Positions 22,016 through 34,830 of a stretch of DNA of 64,000 bases are shown here, in pieces (the stretch's first letter is position 1; the number at the start of each line of letters is the position of its first letter). Source of the DNA: Gigantopelta aegis (Eukaryota; Mollusca; Gastropoda; Neomphalida; Peltospiridae). Position numbers and translations under genes: made by a program. The notes beneath the pieces are model-generated. The model ran no database searches and was not told where the DNA came from. It saw only the letters and a program-made list of their open reading frames with translations. The DNA is taken from NCBI RefSeq assembly GCF_016097555.1, contig NC_054704.1, positions 76,940,138-77,004,137 of the forward strand, read 5' to 3'.

Positions 22016-25000
22016 TTATTTAACTGGTTTCATGTTCCATAGTCCATCATTCAGAAAGTGAATGTTGTCCACACCAACACCTTTATTTTTTTCCAAGCTG
22101 AAACATAATTTTTTAAAACTTCCATTAATATCATCCAAAGCTGCATATAAATATATTCACTAAAACCATGGCAATGAAAAATATTCTATTAGTAAAATGA
22201 CGAGATATAACAATTAAAACTTTGACATAACGAATTAACATCACATTTAATCAGACACATGTACGAATGCTCATGCACATATCACTGAAAATGTGCAAAT
22301 AAAACTTGTAAATGAAGTAATTTCCAGCATTATTTAAATATGTGTGGGTTTAGAAGTGGGTACATTATCTGAGTGAAAATAGTTGCATTCAGAGCAACGA
22401 ATAATGTAATTTGTTATGCAAGAAGTGCCCCACTGGAAAACAGCCTTAAATTAAGGCATGTTGCCAGATCTTCTCTCCCCTACCCGCTCCTTTCTTACAA
22501 ACCTCATGCCTTGAATTTTGGCCTAGGTACGTGTTTGAATATGTACATTCTAAAATGACATCAGCAATATTTACCAGCATATCCTAAATTTCTAATTAAC
22601 AAGTTACCAAAATATGTTAATACTCTTTTTAATATTTGACACTTCTAAGTTCTATGTAATATTAATCCAGCCTTCTACATTAACTTTTCTATCTAGGAGC
22701 CAGATGGCGCCCACGGGTACTTGTATTTTTATATAGATAGTATGAAATGTTTTAGTTGCCAAATGAAAAAGAAAAAAATGGTGACATATGCAACCCGGTC
22801 GCAATGTAGAGGGCTGATAATCTGTTATATACATTAATATGACTATGAATAGCATCTTGTAGACAAAAATGTCCTAAACTATTCTGAAATTAGGAGTTAA
22901 AAACTCTTGATAATTTTCTTTTAGAAAACTTACATGTCATCTGCTTTTAACTTTGTGAGACCAATTCCAAGTGCGTGCTGCTTGCCTTCTGCCATTACAG
23001 CCTGGGGGACAGTCAAGGAGATAATTACACAGCAAGACATCACATACATTACAATTGGATCTGCATGACTAGAACAGATTGAAAGCTGATTTTAAAGTCA
23101 AATTATCAATTCCTACATCTATATATAACCAGTGACCCTTAACTAGTACATCAAAGGTAGTTATGTGCTGTACTTTCTGCAGGATTGTGTATATAAACGT
23201 TAAAATTTGTTTAATGACACCAGTACAGCACATTGATTTATTAATCATCAGCTATTGATGTCAAACATTTGGTAATTTTGACGAATAGTCTTGGAGAGAA
23301 AACCTGCTACATTTTTTCATAAGTAGCAAGGGATCTTTTATATGCATCATCCCAAAGACATGATAGCACATACCACGGCCTTTGATATACCACAGATGGG
23401 TATGAGGCTCAGTGGTAGAGTGCTCGCCTGAGGTGCGATAGGTCGCAGGATTTGTCAACTCTGTGAACTTGGGTTTTCCCCCATCCCAACCAGTGCCATA
23501 TATAAAGATCTCTTGAGGTGGGGATTGATTTATTAATCATGGCTCATAGGATGTCAAACATTTGGCAACTCAGACATATGCTATGTAGTTTTAAAGAGAA
23601 AACCAGCTACATTTTTCCATTACTAGCAAGGACGGCACATACCACAGCTTTCAACATATCAATCGTGGTGCACTGATTGGGACGAGAAATAGCCCAATTG
23701 GCCAACCGATAGGGATCGTCAACAGACTGCACATCAGGCGAGCACTTTACCACTGGGAGATCGATCCTCGTCGGTGGGCGATTTCTCGTTCCAGCCACGA
23801 CTGGTATACCAAAGGCTGTGGTATGTGCTATTCTGTTTGTGTGATGGTGCATATAAAAGACACCTTGCTAGTAATTAAAAGATGTAGCAAATTTTATCTC
23901 TAAGACTATATGTCAAAATTACCAAAAGTTTGACATCCAATAAAGATAAAGATCTCTTGCTGCTTTATCAGGAGGTGTCTTTCCTCCTTTGACTATGAGT
24001 CAGAATTACCAAATGTTTGACATCCAATAGCCGATGATTAATTAATCAATGTACTCTACTGGTGTCATTAAACAAAACAAACTTTATCAGTAGGAGTTTC
24101 TTCATACATGCATACAAGTATTTCAATGTCAAAATAACCATGTTACCACCAAACAGCCATAGTTTAAAATGTATTGAGGTGGAGTTGAAATTTGTTTTTC
24201 CTCAGATGCGTCTGCAGGGGGAGCGTTTCAGGGGTCAAAACCCCTCCCTGCTCAAAATCTAATTTTCCTTGTTCTCAATATATTTTCCTGACGAACATGA
24301 CTCGACCTCTCTAAAACTTCAATCACCAGTGTAGAACTCCTTCAGCATCTGCTATAATTCCTGCACCCGTGCCAGTTCCTTGCATGTCTGTCTCTCTCTA
24401 GACAAATGTTAATCACCTAAATGACTTCAGTAAAAATAAAAACGTTTACCAGATGTATTCTTTTTTCCTGCATATATAAACAGAACAAACTGAAAATAGC
24501 ATTTCTGAAAAGTTGATGCTGGTATTGATCAATGTTTTTTCAATTTATAATTATGTTCACACCAAATAATAATGCTATAATTATGCAACAGCTGAAAGGA
24601 TACCACCACTGTATCTTTGGGAACACGGGTCATTCTGGCTCCTGGCGATGTCAAGCCAGGACACATGATGTTGGCACCACTAAGAACAAACCTGATTGCA
24701 CCTTTGTCTACCTGCATGTGTGGGAGAATGAATGGGTCTGAAACAGAGACACAGTTAAAGTAAATGCAGTTGCAGGGTTAGCTCTGGGTGAGAAGAAAAT
24801 TTTGCCAAATTATCTATTAAACTTCAAAAATTGCAGAAAGCTTGTTACTTTGTGACAAAATATTTATTAATACCTGAAATTATTTTGCCTAATTAAAATA
24901 AAATTTGCCAATTGTTTTTAAAATTTGTACTTGATGAATTTGGCAAGTGCCAGAGCTACAATTAGCCCTACGGTTCACATATTTCAGACATAGAGTGCTA

Positions 25001-28000
25001 TATGGTAATAATGATTACCCTCTGGACCTTAATTTACGTATAGCAGAATCTACCAAACTTTTTCGAATTGTCAAAACGCTTCACGTTTTAACTTCGTAAA
25101 GCCATTTATCCTACAACACCTTGTCACTTGCAAGTTTGGCTGCTGTAACGTGGGCGGTAGGCGAGAATCACTGATGTAAGTTAATCTTTGGAAATCAGGT
25201 ATATTTATGTACGCATGGACAAGTATACTAGTTTCATTGTCTTTTAGACTCTTTGTTTTTTTTATGATGGAGTGCAAATTATAAAAACAATTGTTTTTAA
25301 TTCTCCGAAGAACATGTCAATTAATACATGTGTATATTATAAATTGTATGTAACAAAGTATGTGTGGAGAGGCATTAATATAGGCCAATGGCTTGTTTGC
25401 CAATCCATTTCTTTTGTGAAATAAATATTGTTTATACCGTATGAAATGTAAAACTAAATTTGGATGGACTCTCATGTTACAAAACCTTAAATCGTTTTTG
25501 GTTATCATATTAACAATATCCCATTAATATTAATAGTGCCTGAATTTGGATTTTTGGCAGGTACTTTTTCAAAATAAATCCTATTTAATCACTAGAATAT
25601 TTGGCCATTAGCAACTTTTTGAATCATCAAAAACTTACATCTTCTGAAATTATATACTGCAAACTTCAGAAGGTAACTAATCTAAAAATACATTTGAGAT
25701 AATTGATTATGTAATGCAAATATAATTCACATAAACCAAACACTGTTACCTCTATAAAGCAACTTCCAGTTGTACTTAAGATTTTTAAAATATTGATACC
25801 TGGATTACAGTAATTTGGTAAATACTCACATTTATGTACTAATTTAAGTGTTGGGCAGTAAGGACCATCTCTCTGCCTAAAGAACAGCAATTCTCCACTT
25901 TGTCCAGCCAAGATCTCTATATGTTCATGACTGTAACAGACAGCCAAATATATTTGTTAGTGACTCGCATGGATATTAGTGACAGGTCATATTTATATAA
26001 AAAAATAATGTTGACGTAGCAATTCTGTTTGAAAATGCACGTAACAATTCTGTTTGAAAATGCACATCTAAACTAAATCTCTGTTAGCCAAATAACATTG
26101 GCTAAAAGACAGCTTTATTAAATATACAAATCTCAATTGACTTTTCAGTCCTCAAAATTTGTGACAGCATTCAGCAATGCCACTACAAAAAGCTGTTGCA
26201 AAATTGATCTGTGATGACATTTTTTATCATTATTGGGCATTTACTTTATCATCTGTAATAAAGTAGTTGCAAGATTATCTGAATTTCGAGGACAGTTTTT
26301 TGTAAAATATAGTATGAAAATGAAATAGCTGATCCAAATTCAACTTCAATTAGTAATTGACAAATGACAATTTAAACCCAAATTTGTGCATGTGTGTACA
26401 TACATGTACATACATATATACATATACTGTAAATCATACAATATTAGCGATCTTACAATTTGGCGAAATTCAGATAAGTGACATATTAGCAACATAAAAC
26501 TTTATCACCGTAAAAACTTAAAAAGAACAGGCTTAAGTTTAACATCAGCTGAAATAATATCTTTGATCAATGCAGGATACAGACTACTTACATTTAGTAG
26601 AAACTTGCAGTAACTAATGTGTATGTTAACTAGGCTGTTGTTTGGAATCCTTTCGGTTTAATCAATATTTCATTTCAACTTATTGTGGTGTTTATATCCA
26701 ATTACGGTTCAAGCACACTGTCTTAGGCACACACCTCAGCTATCTGGGCTGTTTGTTCAGAACAGTGGGTTAGCTGGTAGTTCGTTAGTGAGAGAGAAGA
26801 GAGTGTAGTGGCCTTACACCTACCCATTCAGCCCTTAAGAACTCACTCTGAGTTGAAGACAGTGCCGGGCTGCGAACCCTGTACCTACCATCCTGTAGTC
26901 TGGTGGCTTAAAGGAGGGGACAATTAAACGCGCTCTGTTACGGATGGTTGACCTAATTACTGACCCAACAAAATATTATATGACAATATATACATTTGAT
27001 TTGTACCTAAAAGTACTTTATTAAACCATCTACATAACCACCATATCACACTTATTATTGATATTTTATAAAAATAATTGAATTATGGGTACGGTCCATA
27101 ATTCTGAGAAAAATAACGGCTATTTGGACAGCAGAGGTGTGACGTATTATTTTGAGTCACGTGACGCGTATTCCCCGAATAACCGCAGTGCCAAAACTAT
27201 TTACCAAGTTCGTGTAACGAGAACGCTTGACCGTCCTCTGCGACGTAGGGTAAATAGACAAAAAACAACAATGAAAATAAATTATTAAAAATTAATAAAA
27301 ACATGTACTGAGTGATATTAAGCTTAAACATTAATTTATTTTTGTAACAGTTCTAAGCATGTTAAACGTCGACAATCCCGATTAGTTAGGCCTTTGCATC
27401 TATAGGTAAATTTATCATTAGTCGTACGTGAAAAACTCTAAACATCTGGATCACAAACACCGTCATTTTCCACCTTGTCAAATTCATTAATATACAAAAT
27501 ATGCCATAACAGATGACTTGGGATAGGAATTGTTACATTTTTAAAGAATACTCTGAACTAGACGGTGTTTATATACGATGTAACTATATATACGAAGGCC
27601 GTGTCTATAGCCTCCACTAACGAGGGCTGGCTATACTCACAGCAAAAATGTATATAGGCGGTAAATAAGTACATGTATGTATTTGATTGATCCATATTAC
27701 CGAACCATCTGGAACAGGAGGTATACATACTAAGTACTGTACGAACAGTGCATTTTCTGAACAGGGGACGGGGTGGGGGAGTATATGAATTTAGCGGACC
27801 CTTTTGTCTACGTTTTCCATAGATATATGAATAGCGTCATATTGTCCCTACAGTACTAACAAAAAATTAATTATAACAAATAAATAAATAAATAAATAAT
27901 AAATAATAATAATAACAATAATGATGATGATGATGAAATAAATAAATAAAAATAACAATTACAAATTATCAGCGGCTGAGGTAGATTAACTGAAAGAGAA

Positions 28001-28381
28001 ACTAACTACGGACAGTATACAAACTAACAACAGGGCTTGAAATTAATAATTTTTCACTGATTGCAATTTTGAGGCTGCTTACGTAAAACAAAAATTAAAA
28101 GTTAATTTTACCATAAATAAATATAACTAAAAGGTTATTTTGCTGTATTTAGTCACATTTCAAATGCTCAAAATTGCAAGGGCCAATAAAACTCAAAATA
28201 CATTTTTTTATAGGCTACTAGTAAAGCTTAGACCACTCCCCGGTACCCCTCTAGATTTATGTAATGTTTCATTAACAACTGCCCCCACCCACCCCACCGC
28301 AACATGATTTCACCAACATTATTATAATGTTGGTGAAAATGTATAATACATGTAATAATAATAATAATACACAATTATTAT

Positions 28382-28480
<99 letters not shown>

Positions 28481-31400
28481 CACTACTATTATTATTAGCC
28501 TACTACTACCTTTTTGGGGTGGAGGGGCAGTGTTTTATCTGGAGGAGTTCTGGCTATAAAAATGCAAAATTAACGTGCGTGCACACATGCACAAACGGCA
28601 GGCTGAACATGTCCCTGCAAGTAGAACTGGAACTGGATTCAACTGGGTTAAGTAATAATTAGCCAACCTTTGGACGACAAAACATGCAACAGTACACTGT
28701 TTTTTTACGCTATACATTAAAACCGAAATACCACTTTGCAAACCAGTCAAAATAATTTGCACACGCACCTAATAATAATAATAATAATAATAATAAATGG
28801 TGAGTTCATGTTCCGACTGTTTATTATTTTATTTCAGCGTATTCGCGGTTATTTTTGTCATGAAATAATATATTTTTTTATTATTTGCCATGTATATAGC
28901 CGGCCCTCATTTGCCAAGTCTCTATACATGGCGATCGTTTATATAAAATCCACAAATACATTATATGATTGTCGTATATATAGCCTCATCACTACGAGTC
29001 TGTTTTTCCGTATTTTTATGACTTTTTACAAGAAAACTTCAAAATTTTAAAATTAAAATGTTTTGGACCATACAGTAACTAAGGTTTGGTATTCCAAATG
29101 AATGTAATTTCCATTTATAATGCAGATTTAGAGAAACAAGGCCCACTAAATCCGTGATTGAGCTCCTTTAAGGCATTTGGCCTGGTATGCATATTCAACG
29201 ATATATAATGCACATTACTGCTTAATATCAACAAGTATAATCTTATAGTTAATTAATAAAAGGGTTAAATGTGACGGCTATTATATATAATGGCGCAGCC
29301 ATTTTGTACAATCCCAGTGAATACGCCCTCTGGCGAGCTGGTGGTTACGTAATACCCAACGTGTCACGTCAGGAATTAGTCTTCGAACTGAAGAAACAAA
29401 ACATACCTGATTATTGTGAATGCATCGCAATGTTCTGTAATAATATCCATCCCAGTAAGCCAGCAACAATTATATATTATATTAAAATACAAAATAAAAC
29501 ACTATTGTCAAAGTGTTGAAATAATTGCATTATGTTTTGTACATAAATTAAACCATGTACTGAAATAATAATCAGAGTGTTTTCTTGGTTAATTGGTCTT
29601 TTCTTTCCGTGGCCTGTACCTGTGGGTCCTGATTGGCAGGTGTATATTTAGACGGTCCCCAAACACTGTGTCTAGACACCCTAAAAAGACGCGCCTCTTT
29701 TATTAAGATCACAGGGTATTGTGTGATAACTGCACGGATATCCCTCAAATCGTAATGGACTTATCAGCCTTCCTGCTTTATTACTGTAAGTAATTCTGTA
29801 AAACCCTTGATTAAGTAGACTTGCCCATCTAAAATCACAAAACTGACCAATTACGTCGTCCCAAAGAAAAGAAAAGTATCACTTGGGTATCGTGAGTGGT
29901 CGTTTTTGCTCGAACGTACCCTACCAATAGGCCTAATAATATGCATTTTTTCTTTGGATTTAAAAAAAAATAAAAAAATACTGTAACTCCATTTCGTTAT
30001 ATTGATGCAAATTTAAATACATTTAGTTAAATAATTTATTATACTATCAAGTCATTTATGTTGTTTTACAAGTCAGGTTGATGAAAGCGAAGCACCGTGT
30101 CGTAAATTAGAGCATTTGTTTACACTGTGATGGACAGAGCTGACGTCACTTCGCCCCAAGCTATACCACCGGTCGTCACAAAAACGAAACAAAATGGCTG
30201 CCCCCAGTTAGCAGGAATAATCATGTTTTTTTATTAACTCTAAAATTACGCGTTTTTTATTTGTTAAAGTGTCAGTATGTGTTGGTGATCTGGGTATGCA
30301 TCTTTCCAACACATAAGGCTCTTGTTTGAGTTGACCCTACCTTTAACCACTGCTCCACCGAGGCTGGTTTAATCAATAGCATGGAACCAGTGTTGTGAGT
30401 TTAGTTAATCATTGGCAAAACAATAGCACAAAAGCCTTTCCAAACAATCTGCTGTAGGTCTCTTTAACTTTAGCATCATGAAATATTAGTATTTGTATGG
30501 CCTCACTAAATTCGCTAACATTTTATGCTTACTAACATTTCCTGATTTACAGTACATATACATATATATATATATATATAATTAAATATTGGCTGCAGTA
30601 TTATGAGCAAAAGTTTCATATTTCAAAAACGTAATTTACTAACAGACATTTTGCTAGTGATACTGCAGATCAAAATAATTTTGTTAATAAAAAAATCAAA
30701 ACAACCATCTATAACAATTACCATTTGATAATTTTTAGAGCATCTTTCTTGGGCAGTATCTGGTCTAGGTAGGTCTCAATCTGTGGGTACTGTGCAAGTA
30801 ATGAAGCTTTGATTCCTTTTTGAACTGATGACTTGGCATTGTTCACATTGGAGATCATCTCCTTTTCATCAAATCTGAAATCATGTGAAAGTTTTAACAT
30901 TTAAAACTTGTACAACATGTATGCATAATGAAACAAATAAGCATTCTGAGAGTACTGTTGTTAAAGCAATATACACATTGTTTAATTAATTATAGGCTAT
31001 TGGATGTGAAACATTTGGTAACAGGGACGCATAATCTCAAGAGCGAACCCGCTACATTTGTCCATTTGCAGCAAGGGATCTTTAGTGATTATTTTAGGTT
31101 AATCTGACCACAAAGTAGATGTTTATCTCCGTTTGTGAATATGGTACGGAATTACCAAATACTACACCTGTACATGATAAAAGCCAGGTTTGAAAAAAAC
31201 TATGGCAATAAATGATCAAGAGGTATAGCATAAAATGACAAATATCCATCTACAGATGGTTTGTTTTTGGTTTTCCTTAGAGGGTTGAGTGGTGAGTTTT
31301 TTAAAACATGATATTCAGTCTTAAAATCTCTTGAAACTCAAAAGGACGGTGAGAGATCTTGGTGTATTTCTGTTCACTTGTTTCCACTTGTTCTGTATTA

Positions 31401-31899
31401 AACCACATTTTTAAAAAGTCGATTTCCGTGCTTATTATTATATCCAAATAAGGTTCAAGCATGCTGTCCTGGGCTCACACCTCAGCTATCTGGTGTGTCT
31501 GTCCAGGGCAGCAGGGTAGTGGTTAGTGAGAGAGATGAAGGAGTGTAGTGGTCTTACACCTACCCATTGAGTGTTTAAAACTCGCTCTCTGTGGGAGCCG
31601 GTACCGGGCTGCGAACCCAGTACCTACCAGCCGTATGTCCAATGGCTTAACCAGACACCACGAAGGTCAGAACTAAACCACAACACACCATCATCCCCCA
31701 CCCCGTCCTCACAGTATAACACACATACAAACACGTTTACACATTGTCAATCATTGTGAATGACAGTAAGTTGTGACATATTCAATGATTCATGATCGCA
31801 CACATTTTAGTTTAACAAAAGATATGAGATAGAACTGTATTTTATATTTTTAATGTTATGTCAGTTTACTACCTGTACGTAGTCTTACTTTCTAAACAT
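22016..31899 (-). CDS. MCTS1: MCTS1 (MCT-1), PUA-domain translation re-initiation factor, complete
   Basis: MCTS1 pairs with DENR to recycle post-termination 40S subunits and to support re-initiation after short upstream ORFs, in the cytosol. Reverse-strand exons in gene order: 31889-31899, 30722-30874, 25830-25930, 24604-24737, 22934-23001, 22016-22097. They sum to 549 nt (182 codons plus stop; human 181). All borders are GT..AG with matching phases. The first coding exon is only 11 nt (MFR plus two bases of K). The N-terminal domain has KFDEKE and [20 protein letters not shown]. The PUA domain (about residues 90-180) has [41 protein letters not shown] and the C-terminal [11 protein letters not shown]. 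Intron 2 holds a SINE containing a 3.4 kb transposon. No frame damage. Confidence 0.97.
23199..24078. mobile_element. Cluster of family-1 SINE pieces in both directions
   Basis: Reverse-strand bodies lie at about 23215-23396 and 23526-23745 (GACATCAAACATTTGG-type, AGCAAGGGATCTTTTATA or AGCAAGGACGG blocks). Forward pieces lie at about 23397-23520 (head GCTCAGTGGTAGAGTGCTCG) and 23757-24078 (GATCGATCC B box, GGGCGATTTCTCGTTCCAGC, then two successive 3' parts ending TCATTAAACAAAACAAACTT). The middle of the cluster is head-to-head, so it could fold back. It lies in MCTS1 intron 4, between the exons at 22934 and 24604. Confidence 0.7.
24772..24974. mobile_element. Small hAT-like MITE (MCTS1 intron 3)
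   Basis: The ends pair as CAGGGTTAGCTCTGG on the left against, read inward, GTAGGGCTAATTGTAGCTCT on the right. The middle is AT-rich with an internal AAATTTTGCCAAATTA against AATTTGGCAAGTGCC partial pairing. About 200 bp, no coding capacity. hAT-like is suggested only by the CAGGG start; no clean 8 bp duplication was confirmed. Confidence 0.5.
26912..30342. mobile_element. TTAA-flanked transposon of 3.4 kb nested in a SINE
   Basis: TTAA lies at 26908-26911 and 30343-30346, and removing the element rejoins a family-3 SINE exactly. The ends are weakly inverted: AGGAGGGGACAATTAAACG against, read inward, AGGTAGGGTCAACTCAAAC. No transposase is recognised; the open frames are short. Inside are an A/T-rich AAAT run (about 27880-27955), a CTA microsatellite (28377-28500), and near 29180-29260 sequence like the CCDC22 inverted repeat. 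An inner CTCCTTTAA at 29163-29171 might be the end of another nested TTAA element. Non-autonomous piggyBac-type by its target site; class otherwise unproven. Confidence 0.75.
28377..28500 (+). repeat. CTA trinucleotide microsatellite, about 110 bp
   Basis: About 34 tandem CTA units, nearly perfect, ending in CCACTACTATTATTATTAGC. The poly-leucine reading frame across it is an artefact of the repeat. Likely length-variable between individuals. Confidence 0.97.
30985..31083 (-). mobile_element. SINE family 1 fragment in reverse
   Basis: Contains AGGCTATTGGATGTGAAACA, ACCCGCTACATTTGTCCATT and GCAGCAAGGGATCTTTA, the reverse complement of the family-1 middle part. Lies in MCTS1 intron 1 (30875-31888). 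Confidence 0.65.
31437..31671 (-). mobile_element. SINE family 3, uninterrupted copy in reverse
   Basis: Reverse-strand tRNA-like head at the right (GGTACTGGGTTCGCAGCCC B box on the reverse strand) and body with GTGTAGTGGTCTTACACCTA and GGTTCAAGCATGC. It serves as the empty reference for the interrupted copy at 26668-30365, since here CTTAACCAGACACCACGAAG runs through the TTAA without insertion. Lies in MCTS1 intron 1. Confidence 0.75.
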
Positions 31900-32010
31900 T
31901 TTACAAAATCGTCATCCAACAAAATATTAAAAAAATAAATAAATAAAGTCGGCAGCTTTTCTTGCGTGCTTCGAAACCGGAAGTATTAAACCGGAACTTG
32001 GACAGAATAA
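31900..32010 (-). promoter_or_regulatory. Likely MCTS1 5' UTR and promoter with two ETS-type sites
   Basis: Upstream of the MCTS1 ATG (reverse strand) are CCGGAAGT at 31977-31984 and CCGGAACT at 31991-31998, cores of ETS/GABP sites that are typical of housekeeping promoters and lie about 80-100 bases before the ATG. No TATA box is evident. The start of transcription is not determined. Confidence 0.45.
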
Positions 32011-34741
32011 TAAATTTGGGGTTAAATTCGTCTGCATTACGTCAGTACGTGCGTAACTGGAACACTCATGGCACATTATTAATATACAATATATAAAACA
32101 AATACATAAACATTACAGTATTAAAAATAAAAAACAAAAATACCATCCCAGTTATTAATAAAGTGATTTTTGTAAAACGCTTGGGTGAAAAAACCACTGC
32201 TCAGTCGATTTGACCCCCATCAGACCTGTGACGTAGCATCAGGCGTTGTTAGTAGGTCAACATGCCGACAGCAGAGAATGGTTGTTCGAAAAACAGCTGA
32301 TTCTTAACAGACGCTAGTTTGGACATTTTGGTCTTAACACATTTGTACATCTACTCTAATGGTACCTCGATTGGTGAGGAAGTGATATATAAGCACGTTA
32401 ACCTAGTTAGGCTACCTACCTACCTACCTGTGAAAAGCAGGACACAAGTTCAGTCCCGACTTTTGAAAGTGGGATATTAACATTTGAATGTAATAAAAAT
32501 ATGTCTCAAGATCAGAACGCATTTAAAACAACAAGCAGAATAAATAACATTATTCCCTACGCTACTGCAGGGACGGCGCATGGCCTAACACTTTTCAAAG
32601 AGGCACTTTTGTGGGTTATATTCGTTGTATCTGTGAAAATGTCTTACCATTATATTTTACACTGCCGCCCGTGCTCTGGTACCCTCCCCGCCTCCTCCCC
32701 CCTCCCCCTTTTGAGCTCTGGTTTAGCTCGTGCTCGTCGTGGTTTCTTGTCTGTTGTATCATGAGCAATCGTAGAACATGTGCCGGTGGGGATACAGGCT
32801 TAGAACAGATATGTTTAAAATATATATATATTTAAAAAAAAATAGGTTTCATATTTATCGACCACCTTAAATAATTGTCGTAATCCCCAGGGATGAAGTG
32901 GTCACTGCAGATCCTATCCCATCGTGATGGTCCTTTCCATTACGCACGGGTTCTGTTTAAGAACCACTTCCATGCAAACCCTGTGATTGTCAGTTTGTTT
33001 AAAGTTCGGAAAAAATGCTGCTTTGATACATCCAAACACTAAACAATGGTTCACCACATTTTACATTTGAAAACTATCTCCAAAAGAATATTCCATCCAT
33101 ACAATTCAATTCAATATAATACAATTTTCGCGTTTTAAAAATACACTTGTTCCACCTTCCCAGTAAAATGTTTGAAAGGCTGTGAATCACGCTTTCATGT
33201 TATGCCGGTTAGCGCGTCACGGGGTCACGTCTTGAGTCGACAGGTGTTTTGGCAAGCGATGGGAAAAACGCGACTTTTTATTGCGAATATAATAAAAACG
33301 GGTAAATGTTTTATAATGTATTTTACTGATACTTCATATATATTGTAAAACGTATACGTAGATGCCAAACAATAGTGAATTACGTTTTTGTTAAATGTTG
33401 ACCTTTAATACTTTGCACATCGAGTTATTTTAAATTTATGAGTGTATAATGACCAATAAATTCTTCAGGTACTTGGCAACTTTTTGTTTTGTTTTAAATA
33501 TATAAAGGCAGTCTGCAGACAAGTAGGCATAAATGCAATGACGGATCCAAGGGGAGAGGGTTTAAACCTTCCCTTTATAATTAGCTACCAAGTAAAAAAT
33601 AGACTACCTTCACCCGGCTCCAACACGTCCTTTCCTTGTTGGGTGCACTACAATATAACATTCTCAAGTGTACAGAGTCGGATCTAGGTGGGCAGGTGCC
33701 CGGGCCCCCCTTAAAGTTTACGATCCCCCTCCAAACCTCCCCCAAAGTTCCTTTGGCATTCCACCTCATGTCACTGCCCCCCCCCCCCCACCCCTAATGG
33801 CTTTTCTGGATCTGCCACTGGTGTACTTGGTATTCTGTCTTTGTAGGTTTTGCTGGTGTTATAACACCTGTTACAATTCAACGGTTTGACTTAAATACCT
33901 GGGCCACGAAGCGATCTTAGCCCTAAGATCATTTTAAGTGCATAGCTCTACCTTATGTACTTAAGGTGATCGTAGCACTAAGATCGCTTCGTGGAGCGGG
34001 GCCCTGATCAGATCAATACAAATTACATTTTAGAGTGGGAAAATGCACCTTTAATGTTTTGCTTTTTTTTTCACTGGAATTTTTTTTTTAAACAAACTTT
34101 ACAAAAACAAAGAAACAGATCTAAGTCTTAGGTACACAAGATTAAGCTTACAAAGACCTAACCATATAACTAGGCTATACCCGCCTTGATCACTACCGAA
34201 AAACACTCCTTAATCGAAAATACGTGGATACCTTCGCACTAACACACATCCGCGCATATAAATGTTGGTTCCACATGTCTCCACAAGTATCTTTAACATT
34301 TGCATCATGGAACGTCCCACGTGCAAGACGCTAACTTCAACTTTGGAAATTAGCTAATTTAAAATAAAAAGTTTAGTTACGTAAGTAATTAAGAAATACA
34401 ATTAAGCAATTACTACTGTCCTTAAAACATATTACTTATGAAGGAAAGGTTTTAGAAATTATGTTATTTTTAACGTTTTTCAAATGCCAGTTTTCCAAAT
34501 GTTTGGAAAGCTTCCATCCCTGTTTAATGGCGTCCCAGCAAGTTAATAAGTGACTATAATAATGAATACCTAACACAGTACGTAATTGCAATACAATGTC
34601 GTGAGAACAAAAACAACACATCAACAGCAACATGTCTCTATTCCGTCACTTCCAACATACAGAATATTGGAGATATTTTTACATTGACAAGTCATGATTG
34701 TATAAGGGGGGAGGGGTCAACACTACGCCTGTGTAAATACA
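32011..34741. other. Intergenic region between MCTS1 and the GNAT gene, first part
   Basis: No exon recognised. It contains a small CCTA run at about 32414-32428, a C-rich low-complexity stretch near 33777-33793, the MITE at 33901-34005 and otherwise anonymous AT-rich sequence. Short reading frames here have no recognisable protein and no splice context. Confidence 0.6.
33901..34005. mobile_element. Small palindromic MITE
   Basis: A 105 bp near-palindrome: GGGCCACGAAGCGATCTTAG on the left against, read inward, GGGCCCCGCTCCACGAAGCG..ATCTTAG on the right. The centre holds a weaker pairing (ATTTTAAGTGCATA against TATGTACTTAAGG). No coding capacity. Confidence 0.75.
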
Positions 34742-34742
34742 T

Positions 34743-34817
<75 letters not shown>
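34742..34817. repeat. TA dinucleotide microsatellite next to a Tc1 element
   Basis: About 36 perfect TA units, followed by AAAATAAATATATA and then the left end of the Tc1 copy at 34831. Long TA runs also flank the other Tc1 copy. Prone to length change and to assembly error. Confidence 0.97.
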
Positions 34818-34822
<5 letters not shown>

Positions 34823-34830
34823 AATATATA

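Larger units (their letters stand above)
26668..30365 (-). mobile_element. SINE family 3, interrupted by a TTAA transposon, with outer target duplication
   Basis: The SINE body is 26668-26911 plus 30347-30365. The first part matches the copy at 31437-31671 (GGTTCAAGCACAC, CACACCTCAGCTATCTG, GTGTAGTGGCCTTACACCTA, the GGGCTGCGAACCC B-box complement, GGTGGCTTAA). The expected continuation (TTAACCA..CCACCGAGGCTGG) is found only after 30342. GGTTTAATCAATA flanks the whole at 26655-26667 and 30366-30378, exact over 13 bases. So the SINE inserted first and the TTAA element later, into its TTAA site. It lies in MCTS1 intron 2. Confidence 0.85.

Noticed and set aside
28033-28230. CAGGGCTTGAAATTAATAAT start resembling a hAT end inside the 3.4 kb TTAA element
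   Set aside because: No matching inverted right end could be fixed, so no element is called.
28327-28662. 111-codon open frame rich in leucine
   Set aside because: It is the CTA microsatellite read in one frame; no homology, no splice context.
29163-29171. CTCCTTTAA as the right end of the TTAA element starting at 26912
   Set aside because: Removing 26912-29167 does not restore the SINE; removing 26912-30342 does, with the SINE target duplication as proof.
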